From: Bacteroidales bacterium UBA4345
Lineage (GTDB): Bacteria > Bacteroidota > Bacteroidia > Bacteroidales > Paludibacteraceae
Assembly: GCA_002396385.1 (NCBI GenBank)
Contig: DGTD01000075.1
Location: 1-47,514 of the forward strand
Length of the DNA stretch: 47,514 nucleotides
Direction of reading: 5' to 3'
Numbering within the stretch: position 1 is the first letter of the stretch; each line of letters opens with the position of its first letter. Both the position numbers and the translations under genes were made by a program. The notes beneath the pieces were generated by a model, which saw only the letters and a program-made list of their open reading frames with translations, was not told where the DNA came from and searched no databases. Below, in pieces: positions 16,269 through 23,307 of this stretch.

Positions 16269-18794
16269 TTATTTAATAGCACCTTTGAAAGTGAGCCTTT
16301 TTTGCTTCTCGCCTTCAACTACGACAACTATAATGTGTTCTGTCTTATCGAAAACCAACGTTTTCTCTGTCTCGTAGAACGTGTCTCTATATATCGTCTG
16401 ACCGGCCGCGTTAATAATGCTAAGCGTTTTTTGCCCGTCAGCCAGTGACTTTATGTCTAACCAGTTCCCATTCAGGCTTACTTGTGCGGCTTGTGTGAGC
16501 ACCGGAGCGGAAGCATTGGTCGTGTCGATTGTCTTGATGTGGTAGCTGAGAATGGCCATCTTGTTCTTTATTGCGAAGGCTTGGGTGATGTCGAATTGCT
16601 CGTTTGCTCCCACTCTGTCTGGATAGTGGCCGATTTTTGCCAGCTTCTCTGCCAAATCATATTCGGCATACACAGAACCGAAGTAGTATTCACAAACGCT
16701 GCCGTCCTTATCAAACCATTGCCCGGGGTCGTTTGCCGTTTTCTCACTTATTTTATTTCCAATCGGGTCAATGGCAAATTCTTCCAGTAGCGGATACTCT
16801 GTATAGTAAAGTTTGTCGGGACTAACTTTTATGCCAAGCGAGTCGAAAACATTTGTAATGTCCAGCAAGAAGGGTGCGTAATTGTCCGACAATGGTAGCT
16901 CGATTTGATAGTCGAATTTCAGGGTGTCGACGCGCGGAGTAACCGTTATCGTACCTTCGCTTGTTGCGTTGGTGCTGGCGCCTATGGTGTATACTTTAAA
17001 GTTGAAAATGCCAGTTTCGGTAGGTGCCCCGCTTATTCTGATGGTTTTGTTTATGGTGTCTTTAATTACGTTAATTCCGTTGGGCAGACCTGTTATGTCG
17101 GCATCCCTGGCTTCCGTCCATTCGTAACCAAATTCTTCGATGGCTTTCCCCTCCTCAACTTGTTGGCTTTCCTTGCCGTTTCCGGTTTTTGTTAGAGTGG
17201 CGTTTGTTATATGGGTGTTTATTTCAACGCCTTTCTTCGTAGTGAAATAGATGTTTTCGTCTATTTCTGCAATTTTGTACAAAACGATACCCAAGTCGTC
17301 ACCATTCCACGATTGGAAACGGTCGAAGAAAGTTACGTTTTGCGAACCCGGGTAGGGATCGTCTATCAGATGTTTTTTCTCAAATCCGTCGTAGTAGCTG
17401 GTCACGGCAAGGTTACCGGCTTCCACAATGTCGACCCGCTGGTGGTCTTCCTCATCGTTCATGATGTCTTGAGTCCATTCCCATTCGTTGTAGTCAATGT
17501 GCCAGATGAGCATTCCATGACTCGGCAGACTGGCGTCCCACCCCGTAAGTTGGCGGTTCTCTAACAAAAAGTACTCGTCATTGCTAACGGTCAGTTTGTA
17601 AGCCTGGCCCGTTTCGTTGAGCGGAGGGAGCATTGTAGTCCCATCGCTTTCTGTCAGCGTCACGGGTTTAATCCAACCCATAAATTCTTTCTCGAAAGCG
17701 CTGTAGCCTGGCGGACAACCGCCCCCGTTGTTGTACATACCGGTCGACATCACGTCCCAGGCGTGTGCACCAGGGTATTGAGTGGTAAAGGTCTCGGGCT
17801 TGTTCTTAACTGAGTAATGGTCTTTTAATCCCATACAATGACTGAACTCGTGTATAAAACTGCAGATGGGAAGCAGTTCGGTCGAGGTCTTCATTTGAGA
17901 GAGGATGAGGAAGTTGTTTGCCTTTTTCCCTCCGATAGGCTGCCTGCCCTGGCTGTACCATTTTAGTTCGTAGTGGAAACCTCCTAGGCCGTTGGCCTGG
18001 TTCTCCGTTCCCGCATAAAGAACCGCTAGGGCGTCAATTTCTCCGTCGTTGTCGGCGTCATATAGGTTGCCGTCGAAGTCAGGATAGTTGATATTTAACT
18101 GTTCAATGGCCTCTTTTAGCAATTGCCCTACTTTCTCTGTATAAGAACTGAGTTGGTTGTTGATTCTGACTGTGTAGATATCGAAAGTGGGAGCGAAAAT
18201 GCCGTCCGATACCGATATGAAGTAGTCTCTGACCGAACCGTAGTGTTTGTTCTGGTTGTACCCTTTTTGGTTCAATTGGTCGCTAAGTTTATTGGTGTCG
18301 CAGTTCTCAGTTCCTGTGCCTGCTACCAACAACACCGGAAAGCGGAGGTTGGTCCCCTTGCAGTGCTGGCCTTTGGGCAGGTTCTTTAAGACAGAGGTGC
18401 CTGCAGCGCCTTTTGCCCAAGCCTTTGGCTCGTAGGGCTCGTTGTCGGGACGTATGTGTTTTAGCGGATGAAGTTTGCTGTACGATTGCATCACTTTCCC
18501 GTTGTCTGTATTTTGCAGGAATTCGGACTCGTCGGCCGTTTGTTGTTCTCGTACCTTTACTCCGCTAAGCCGACCATCTTCTCCCAAATAATAATAGCAG
18601 CCGGTGCTGTCTTTGTCAATCAGCCGTCCGTCGGTTGTTTGGTAGTAACTGAAATGTTCGTCACCCAAATGCTGTATGTTAACCTTGTCGCCCTTGTTGT
18701 CGATGGCGAATGGGGCAGGGTTGAATGGTGCAGCTGCTGCCACCACTGGTAGCAGTAGTCCTGTTAGTAGCGCTATTTTCTTTGTTATGTGCAT
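16269..18794 (-). CDS. Secreted M6-family zinc metalloprotease
   Basis: 841 aa with a signal peptide (MHITKKIALLTGLLLPVVAAA). An N-terminal pro-region (FAIDNKGDKVNIQHLGDEHFSYYQTTDGRL) is typical of M6/immune-inhibitor-A-like proteases. The catalytic helix is HEFSHCMGLKDH (HEFSH at 315-319), after YDADNDGEIDALAVLYAG (possible Ca-binding Asp-rich loop). Beta-sandwich modules follow (FEYEWTE-like and IRISGAPTETGIFNF segments, Ig-like putative). The last ~70 residues (ISIINAAGQT-like tail ending KRLTFKGAIK) resemble a type IX sorting domain. It is probably exported to degrade extracellular protein. The gene is monocistronic. Confidence 0.88.
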   Translation of the reverse strand: MHITKKIALLTGLLLPVVAAAAPFNPAPFAIDNKGDKVNIQHLGDEHFSYYQTTDGRLIDKDSTGCYYYLGEDGRLSGVKVREQQTADESEFLQNTDNGKVMQSYSKLHPLKHIRPDNEPYEPKAWAKGAAGTSVLKNLPKGQHCKGTNLRFPVLLVAGTGTENCDTNKLSDQLNQKGYNQNKHYGSVRDYFISVSDGIFAPTFDIYTVRINNQLSSYTEKVGQLLKEAIEQLNINYPDFDGNLYDADNDGEIDALAVLYAGTENQANGLGGFHYELKWYSQGRQPIGGKKANNFLILSQMKTSTELLPICSFIHEFSHCMGLKDHYSVKNKPETFTTQYPGAHAWDVMSTGMYNNGGGCPPGYSAFEKEFMGWIKPVTLTESDGTTMLPPLNETGQAYKLTVSNDEYFLLENRQLTGWDASLPSHGMLIWHIDYNEWEWTQDIMNDEEDHQRVDIVEAGNLAVTSYYDGFEKKHLIDDPYPGSQNVTFFDRFQSWNGDDLGIVLYKIAEIDENIYFTTKKGVEINTHITNATLTKTGNGKESQQVEEGKAIEEFGYEWTEARDADITGLPNGINVIKDTINKTIRISGAPTETGIFNFKVYTIGASTNATSEGTITVTPRVDTLKFDYQIELPLSDNYAPFLLDITNVFDSLGIKVSPDKLYYTEYPLLEEFAIDPIGNKISEKTANDPGQWFDKDGSVCEYYFGSVYAEYDLAEKLAKIGHYPDRVGANEQFDITQAFAIKNKMAILSYHIKTIDTTNASAPVLTQAAQVSLNGNWLDIKSLADGQKTLSIINAAGQTIYRDTFYETEKTLVFDKTEHIIVVVVEGEKQKRLTFKGAIK

Positions 18795-18994
18795 AATGTG
18801 TAGCTTGGCTCGTCTTAATAATTCAATTAGTTTAAGTGCTAATATAGCGCCTATTTGTCAAAAAACAAAAAGGGAGGGACAATACTGTGCCCTATGTCTT
18901 CGGCCCTTTAGCAGAAAAACAGGCATCCTTGTTTGGTTCTTAATAAAAATAGCGCTTAGTAGAAAAAGAACGAATTATGGAGCCTTTTATGAGA

Positions 18995-19017
18995 CCTCTG
19001 CCACTTGTTGGCAGAGG
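18995..19017. terminator. Hairpin upstream of the SprT pair
   Basis: CCTCTGCCA pairs with TGGCAGAGG around loop CTTGT. No long T run follows on either strand, so it may be a weak terminator or a leader hairpin. The 267-bp region 18795-19061 otherwise holds no gene. Confidence 0.45.
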
Positions 19018-19061
19018 CCTTCCCTTATTTTGTACAGTGTAAAACAAAATAATTAAAGACA

Positions 19062-19244
19062 ATGGAAGAAGATATAGAATTCTTTTTGGTTCCAGAAGAC
19101 GGACTTCCTTTGGAGTTCACTTTATATGATCTGCTGGATGTGAACATCTTTTCTTTACTTGAAAAAGAAGATGTTGTTAACGAACTGAACAGAATCATTC
19201 GTGTAATAGAGAAATATCGGGATGATTTTGAACAATGTGGTTGA
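19062..19244 (+). CDS. Small acidic protein of unknown function
   Basis: 60 aa, strongly acidic (MEEDIEFFLVPEDGLPLEF; many Glu/Asp) and mainly helical in the second half. It is followed after 17 bp by the SprT-like gene in the same direction, so the two probably form one transcript. No family recognised. The pairing with a metalloprotease suggests a regulator or partner, which is inference only. Confidence 0.6.
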   Translation: MEEDIEFFLVPEDGLPLEFTLYDLLDVNIFSLLEKEDVVNELNRIIRVIEKYRDDFEQCG

Positions 19245-19261
19245 ATTAAACATTTGTAGAT

Positions 19262-19627
19262 ATGGCAATGAATAATGTTGTGCAGGCTGAGCGTCTTAAA
19301 GAGTTCCTGCAAAAAATCTATCCCTGTAAGAAAAGTTTTGAATTGCTCGTGATAGATAAGAAGCCGAAGACAAGGATGGGTGTTTATATCGTAGATAAGA
19401 GGAGAATAAGAATTTACTCCCGATGGACTTGTGCCGCACCTCTGGAGGAAATAGCGATTCATGAGTATGCACACCATGTTCATGAAACAGAGAAGCGCAA
19501 ATCCGCTAATAGGCGTTTGGAAAGAGTTCATGGCCCGGAATTCTGGAGAATATACTCCGCTCTTTGTTATAAAGCATCCTTGAAGGGAATGTACAGGGAT
19601 GAACTTATTGCTGACATTATTGAGTAA
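19262..19627 (+). CDS. SprT-like zinc metallopeptidase
   Basis: 121 aa. The zinc-binding motif HEYAHH (His67, Glu68, His71) is followed by a third ligand candidate His90 in RVHGPEFWRIY, the arrangement of SprT/WLM-type minimal metallopeptidases. There is no signal peptide, so it is cytoplasmic. Members of this group in eukaryotes act on DNA-protein crosslinks; bacterial short forms have no settled role. It lies downstream of a 60-aa acidic gene and is convergent with the lipoprotein gene at 19782-20603. Confidence 0.85.
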   Translation: MAMNNVVQAERLKEFLQKIYPCKKSFELLVIDKKPKTRMGVYIVDKRRIRIYSRWTCAAPLEEIAIHEYAHHVHETEKRKSANRRLERVHGPEFWRIYSALCYKASLKGMYRDELIADIIE

Positions 19628-19669
19628 GAAGCAAAAACTTGCTGTTACTTGGCATGGTTCTGTTTACGT

Positions 19670-19714
19670 TAAAAAAATCACACCGTTGTTGGGCTTGCCC
19701 AACAACGGTGTGAT
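19670..19714 (-). terminator. Strong terminator of the MABP-like lipoprotein gene
   Basis: A perfect 18-bp stem (ATCACACCGTTGTTGGGC and its complement, loop TT) at 19677-19714. On the minus strand it is followed by a run of seven T, so it terminates the leftward gene; it could also stop readthrough from the rightward SprT gene. Confidence 0.9.
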
Positions 19715-19781
19715 AGAAGTTGTTAACTTTGTCCTATTATCAAATTAACTGTAAAACGGGTTTTTAGGACTGGTTAAAGTG

Positions 19782-20603
19782 TTATTTCTTAGTGAAGATG
19801 TAAATGTAATCAGATTTCTTGCCGCATCCTGCGTTCAAGTCTCCAACATTAGTTTCTTTATAATATCCACCAGCAACATAGTCATTTTTAGGCGAATTAT
19901 ATGCAACTACCATTATACCTTTGATTGGGTTGCCTCCATAATCCTTCTTTCTGCGAATACCTAGATAAATAGGACCGCCTTTCTTTGTCTTATGGTTACA
20001 ATCTAGCCATTCAGTTCCGTATGTACTATTCAATCTTACATAATCAGAACAAACACTATTGATGTAACTCTTATTAGAAGATGCTACTAAACCTGTGATT
20101 GCATATTCTATTGATGTCCAAGTGTCAGAACCCCAACCATCTTGCTCCCAATTAGTGTAGAGATAAACATAGTCGCCGCCTGCGTTTCTATTTAGGTCAA
20201 CGTCGATGATTCTAATTGATAAACGACTGTCTGATAATTTAGCGTGTTGTACGCTTGAAGAGTATTTACCATATATACCATGTAGATAGTATTTATTAGG
20301 TTTAATATTTACTAGCTCATCGTAAGGATTAACTTTGTCTCTACTTTCAGATCTCTTTAATCCGTTAGTCGTTTGGATAGAATCAGAATTGTTTGGGTCG
20401 ATAATAGTGTAATTAATGACAGTTGGATCTGTTTTAATCTGTTTTGCGAGATTGTTGAATGCTTCCTCACTTAAGGTTGTTTCTAAGATTGTTGAAGGAT
20501 CCAATACTTCTTCATTCGTGTCTTTTTCATCAGAACATGACGTGAATACCATTAAAGTACTTGTAGAAATAAACAAAAAGGTTTTTAGAAATTTTGAATA
20601 CAT
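19782..20603 (-). CDS. Lipoprotein with two MABP-like (beta-prism) motifs
   Basis: 273 aa. Lipoprotein signal with FTSC (Cys23). After a linker of ~70 residues the mature domain shows the repeating pattern VDLNRNAGGDYVYLYTNW and, at the very end, GDLNAGCGKKSDYIYIFTKK. This DLNxGxGGxYIYLYxT signature resembles MABP-type beta-prism repeats, also found in some Bacteroides MACPF proteins and in fungal/insect lectin-like proteins. IYLGIRRKKDYGGNPIKGI fits the middle prism strand. It is probably a surface lipoprotein. AT-rich and monocistronic, with promoter and terminator of its own, it looks acquired. The domain call is by eye and should be tested. Confidence 0.65.
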   Translation of the reverse strand: MYSKFLKTFLFISTSTLMVFTSCSDEKDTNEEVLDPSTILETTLSEEAFNNLAKQIKTDPTVINYTIIDPNNSDSIQTTNGLKRSESRDKVNPYDELVNIKPNKYYLHGIYGKYSSSVQHAKLSDSRLSIRIIDVDLNRNAGGDYVYLYTNWEQDGWGSDTWTSIEYAITGLVASSNKSYINSVCSDYVRLNSTYGTEWLDCNHKTKKGGPIYLGIRRKKDYGGNPIKGIMVVAYNSPKNDYVAGGYYKETNVGDLNAGCGKKSDYIYIFTKK

Positions 20604-20736
20604 AATGATAAAATTAAAAATGTTTGTATAACTTTAGTTAGATAAATTTTTAATAACAGGTAATCTAATGCTGAGTTTTTCGTTTTTTTTGTGAATAGGC
20701 ACAAAACAAATAAAAACATTTACATAATTACAGAAG

Positions 20737-20744
20737 CAAAGTTA
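20737..20744 (-). promoter_or_regulatory. -7 box for the MABP-like lipoprotein gene
   Basis: The minus strand reads TAACTTTG, an exact match to TAnnTTTG, 134 bases upstream of the start, implying a long AT-rich leader. No clear -33 box. 20604-20967 otherwise holds nothing I recognise. Confidence 0.4.
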
Positions 20745-20967
20745 GTAATTTTTTTCTGTTTGTAGACAGATTTTGCAATTTTTTTCCACAATCGCTCTTT
20801 TTTGTCTGCTGTTTATTTTTCCAAATCTTTTATAATTTATTTATCTTATTGTTTTTGTTGAAGATATGGACAAATAAATCTAATAATCAAGTTAGGTTGT
20901 GTGATGCCGTTCTGCTTCTAATAATGCGTTTTTGACCTATCTACAGTCTCTTGCCACCGCCAAACTC

Positions 20968-21192
20968 GTAGCGTCTTCCAGACGCACTTTGTCTCTGCGT
21001 ATCCCCGCACATGGAGAATTGTTTGCGTCATTTCTCCATACATGGTTATGGAAATACCGTCTTTCAGACGGTGAGTTTGTCTTCGTCTGGAAGACGATAC
21101 CTTAATAACCGGGTGTGTCGAAGTCCGGAGGACGGAGACGCACCCGGATACACAAACATCCATAGGCGTCTGGAAGACGCTACACAGGGGAC
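20968..21192 (+). mobile_element. MITE-like hairpin element, left copy
   Basis: The element is bounded by 18-bp inverted repeats: GTAGCGTCTTCCAGACGC at 20968-20985 and its complement at 21166-21183. Inside are several hairpins: ATGGAGAA/TTCTCCAT (21011-21039), ACCGTCT/AGACGGT (near 21056-21072), GTCTTC/GAAGAC (near 21079-21095), GGGTGTGTC/GACGCACCC (about 21111-21145, with inner GTCC/GGAC) and GCGTCT/AGACGC (21166-21180). The segment 20989-21192 recurs at 22654-22857 with four substitutions and no indels. No transposase is present, so any movement would be in trans. It contains only shadow reading frames. Confidence 0.8.
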
Positions 21193-21296
21193 ATGCAGAA
21201 TTTCCGTCTGAAATATGGTGTCATAACAACACCTTGTAGCTCATTGAAAAATCATAGCTCATACAAAATATTTACCCTTTTTGAATTTTATTTTTA

Positions 21297-21419
21297 TATG
21301 TCTAAGAACCGAAAGAAATGATATTTTTTTAATTTTGTACGTATAAAGGCCGAAAGAAATATGATTTTCTTGATTTTATACGTCTGAAGGCCGAAAGAAT
21401 TTTGTATTTTTATGGCCAA
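21297..21419 (+). repeat. Tandem repeat array B (3 x 41 bp) upstream of ATPase copy 2
   Basis: Units begin at 21297, 21338 and 21379 (period 41). Each contains CCGAAAGAA (at 21309, 21350 and 21391) followed by an AT-rich stretch. The first unit ends in TAATTTTG, an exact -7 box pattern; the corresponding positions in units 2 and 3 are degenerate (TGATTTTA, GAATTTTG). The third unit runs up to the start codon region of the ATPase gene, so the repeats overlap the promoter and leader. Confidence 0.88.
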
Positions 21420-21429
21420 AATAAAAACT

Positions 21430-22638
21430 ATGGTACGTAGAGATAGTTACATAAAGCAGATTTTGCCCTTTATAGATAAGGACTTGGTTAAAGTCTTTAT
21501 GGGGGTTCGTCGTTGTGGAAAAAGTACGTTGCTGACACAAATTAAGGATATTTTGTTAGAGCGAGGAGTGTCTGAAAATCGGATATTGAATGTGAATTAT
21601 GAATCAAAACGATTTGACCACATAAAAGACGCAGATAGCTTGTACGATTATGTATGTCAGTGGCAGACGAAATGTGATGGGAAAGTGTATCTTTTGTTTG
21701 ACGAAATACAGGAAGTAAAGAATTGGGAGGAGGCAATCAATTCGTTCAGAGTAGATTTCAGTTGCGACATATACGTGACGGGCTCGAATTCACGATTGCT
21801 ATCTGGAGAGTTGGTCACTAATCTTCGAGGAAGATATGTCTCATTCAATATCTTTCCGTTTTCATTTGTAGAAGCAAGGCAATACTACAAAAACGAAGGT
21901 GTCTCAATGTCTGATGAAAAATTGTTTTCTGAATTCTTAAAATATGGAGGATTCCCTCAAAGATTTGTTTTCCAAGAGGAAGAAGCTGTAAAAGTGTATC
22001 TTTCAGATTTGTATGAGACCGTTGTTTTTAAGGATGTGATTGAGAGAAATGGAATAAAGAATATCGTGTTGTTGAGGAAATTGCTCGAGTTTTTCGTAGA
22101 TAATATAGGAAATACGTTTTCTGCCAATTCCATAGTGAAGAAACTGAAAAGTGAAGGCGTAAAAACGAGCGTCGAAACAATTTTGTTTTATATTGAGTCT
22201 ATTACTAAGTCATTCGCTCTATATTCAGTCCCTCGTTATAATATTACTGGTAAGAAAATTCTTGAAACGTCAGAGAAGTATTATTGTGTAGATTTGGGAT
22301 TTCGTACAATACTAAGCAGAACCGACAAGCCGGATATCGGTCATGTCTGTGAAAATTTGGTTTATATGGAGTTGGTTGCTAGAGGTTGGAATGTTTACGT
22401 GGGCAAAAAAAATGATGTTGAAATAGATTTTGTCTGTACAAAAATGGACAAAACTATATATATACAAGTTGCGTATCTGATTACGGAGTCTGATGCTGAC
22501 AGGGAATTTGGTAATCTTGAATCTATACGAAACAATTATCCGAAATATGTGATAAGTGCAGATTCTGTTGACATGAGTAGAAACGGAATAGTTCATCTCA
22601 ATATCATAGATTTTTTGAATCAGGTTGGGGAGTGGTAG
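21430..22638 (+). CDS. AAA_14/DUF4143 ATPase (copy 2)
   Basis: 402 aa from the ATG at 21430 (MVRRDSYIKQILPFI, the usual family start); an ATG at 21412 adds six residues and lies inside the third tandem repeat. Walker A GVRRCGKST (25-33), Walker B VYLLFDEIQ (86-94), then CDIYVTGSNSRLLSGEL and GRYVSFNIFPFSF. The DUF4143 region ends with VEIDFVCTKMDKTIYIQVAY: the usual (D/E)xK position reads QVA, so the nuclease-like site appears changed in this paralogue. The gene is AT-rich. It is enclosed by two ~204-bp hairpin elements in the same orientation; the right one begins 15 bp after the stop codon. The biological role is unknown. Confidence 0.9.
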   Translation: MVRRDSYIKQILPFIDKDLVKVFMGVRRCGKSTLLTQIKDILLERGVSENRILNVNYESKRFDHIKDADSLYDYVCQWQTKCDGKVYLLFDEIQEVKNWEEAINSFRVDFSCDIYVTGSNSRLLSGELVTNLRGRYVSFNIFPFSFVEARQYYKNEGVSMSDEKLFSEFLKYGGFPQRFVFQEEEAVKVYLSDLYETVVFKDVIERNGIKNIVLLRKLLEFFVDNIGNTFSANSIVKKLKSEGVKTSVETILFYIESITKSFALYSVPRYNITGKKILETSEKYYCVDLGFRTILSRTDKPDIGHVCENLVYMELVARGWNVYVGKKNDVEIDFVCTKMDKTIYIQVAYLITESDADREFGNLESIRNNYPKYVISADSVDMSRNGIVHLNIIDFLNQVGEW

Positions 22639-22653
22639 ATTGGTTTAGTTATA

Positions 22654-22857
22654 TTGTCTCTGCGTATTCCCGCACATGGAGAATTGTTTGCGCCATTTCT
22701 CCATACATGGTTATGGAAATACCGTCTTCCAGACGGTGAGTTTGTCTTCGTCTGGAAGACGATACCTTAATAACCGGGTGTGTCGAAGTCCGGGGGACGG
22801 AGACGCACCCGGATACACAAACATCCATAGGCGTCTGGAAGACGCTACACAGGGGAC
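22654..22857 (+). mobile_element. MITE-like hairpin element, right copy (left end missing)
   Basis: Identical to 20989-21192 except for four transitions; three of the four fall in hairpin loops, so every stem is preserved. The left inverted-repeat end present in the other copy (20968-20985) is missing here; the copy begins 15 bp after the ATPase stop codon. Orientation is the same as the left copy, so recombination between the two would delete the ATPase gene and its array. Confidence 0.85.
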
Positions 22858-22933
22858 CGGCTGAACTTTCTTCGCCAAGGAGATGTTTTGGGTGAAGTGT
22901 CTGTTGTATTTCCTCTGCCTGGTTGCTAAAGAA

Positions 22934-22967
22934 AAAAAAGGATGTGCCGAATGGCACATCCTTTTTT
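22934..22967. terminator. Bidirectional terminator
   Basis: AAAAAAGGATGTGCC pairs with GGCACATCCTTTTTT around GAAT. A/T runs on both flanks allow it to work both ways. It ends the leftward efflux operon (last stop at 23002) and the rightward ATPase/element segment. Confidence 0.9.
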
Positions 22968-23001
22968 AGCAGTAGAGGCGGTTAATGTTCCGCCAGTCGT
23001 T

Positions 23002-23295
23002 TTAAATACCTTTCTCTATGTTCCAGACGAATGCTCGCAACCCCAGTTGTGGGCGGTAAAGATCTATTTTTTTCAACTCGCCGAGAACTTCGTCGACCAT
23101 CACGTCTTCTACTATAGTAATAATGGCAGAGTTCATTGATGGCCATGCGTGGCTCCCGAAATGGGGCTCGCCTCCATTGCTGCCCTGGCCCATCACGTGC
23201 TCAAGGTAGGTGAACCCGTTGCATTCAAGTCTGTCGAGTGTTGCCACTATGTCTTCGTAGTGTGCTTGGTCGAAAGTTATCAGTATCGATTTCAT
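23002..23295 (-). CDS. P-II-like small protein at the end of the efflux operon
   Basis: 97 aa, resembling the P-II/DUF3240 ferredoxin-like fold: MKSILITFDQAHYEDIVATL at the start, a loop region LEHVMGQGSNGGEPHFGSH, then SAIITIVEDVMVDEVLGELK. It lacks the canonical P-II signature and T-loop tyrosine, so signalling by uridylylation is unlikely. It follows the RND permease gene by 12 bp on the same strand and is the last gene of the operon. Small P-II-like proteins in RND loci elsewhere are thought to sense metals or ligands; that role here is inference. Confidence 0.65.
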   Translation of the reverse strand: MKSILITFDQAHYEDIVATLDRLECNGFTYLEHVMGQGSNGGEPHFGSHAWPSMNSAIITIVEDVMVDEVLGELKKIDLYRPQLGLRAFVWNIEKGI

Positions 23296-23307
23296 GACGC
23301 TTCTTTT

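Noticed and set aside
18995..19017. Riboswitch or attenuator before the SprT pair
   Set aside because: A single 9-bp hairpin without alternative pairing or T run is not enough evidence.
21011..21211. Repeated small protein gene (also at 22676-22864)
   Set aside because: The frames at both hairpin elements give nearly the same peptide only because the DNA is repeated. Both run through multiple hairpin stems, have no start context and are not used like coding sequence.
20968..22857. Complete IS element or composite transposon
   Set aside because: No transposase is encoded, the terminal repeats are hairpin-type and only one copy has both ends. I call it a MITE-like element with a cassette instead.
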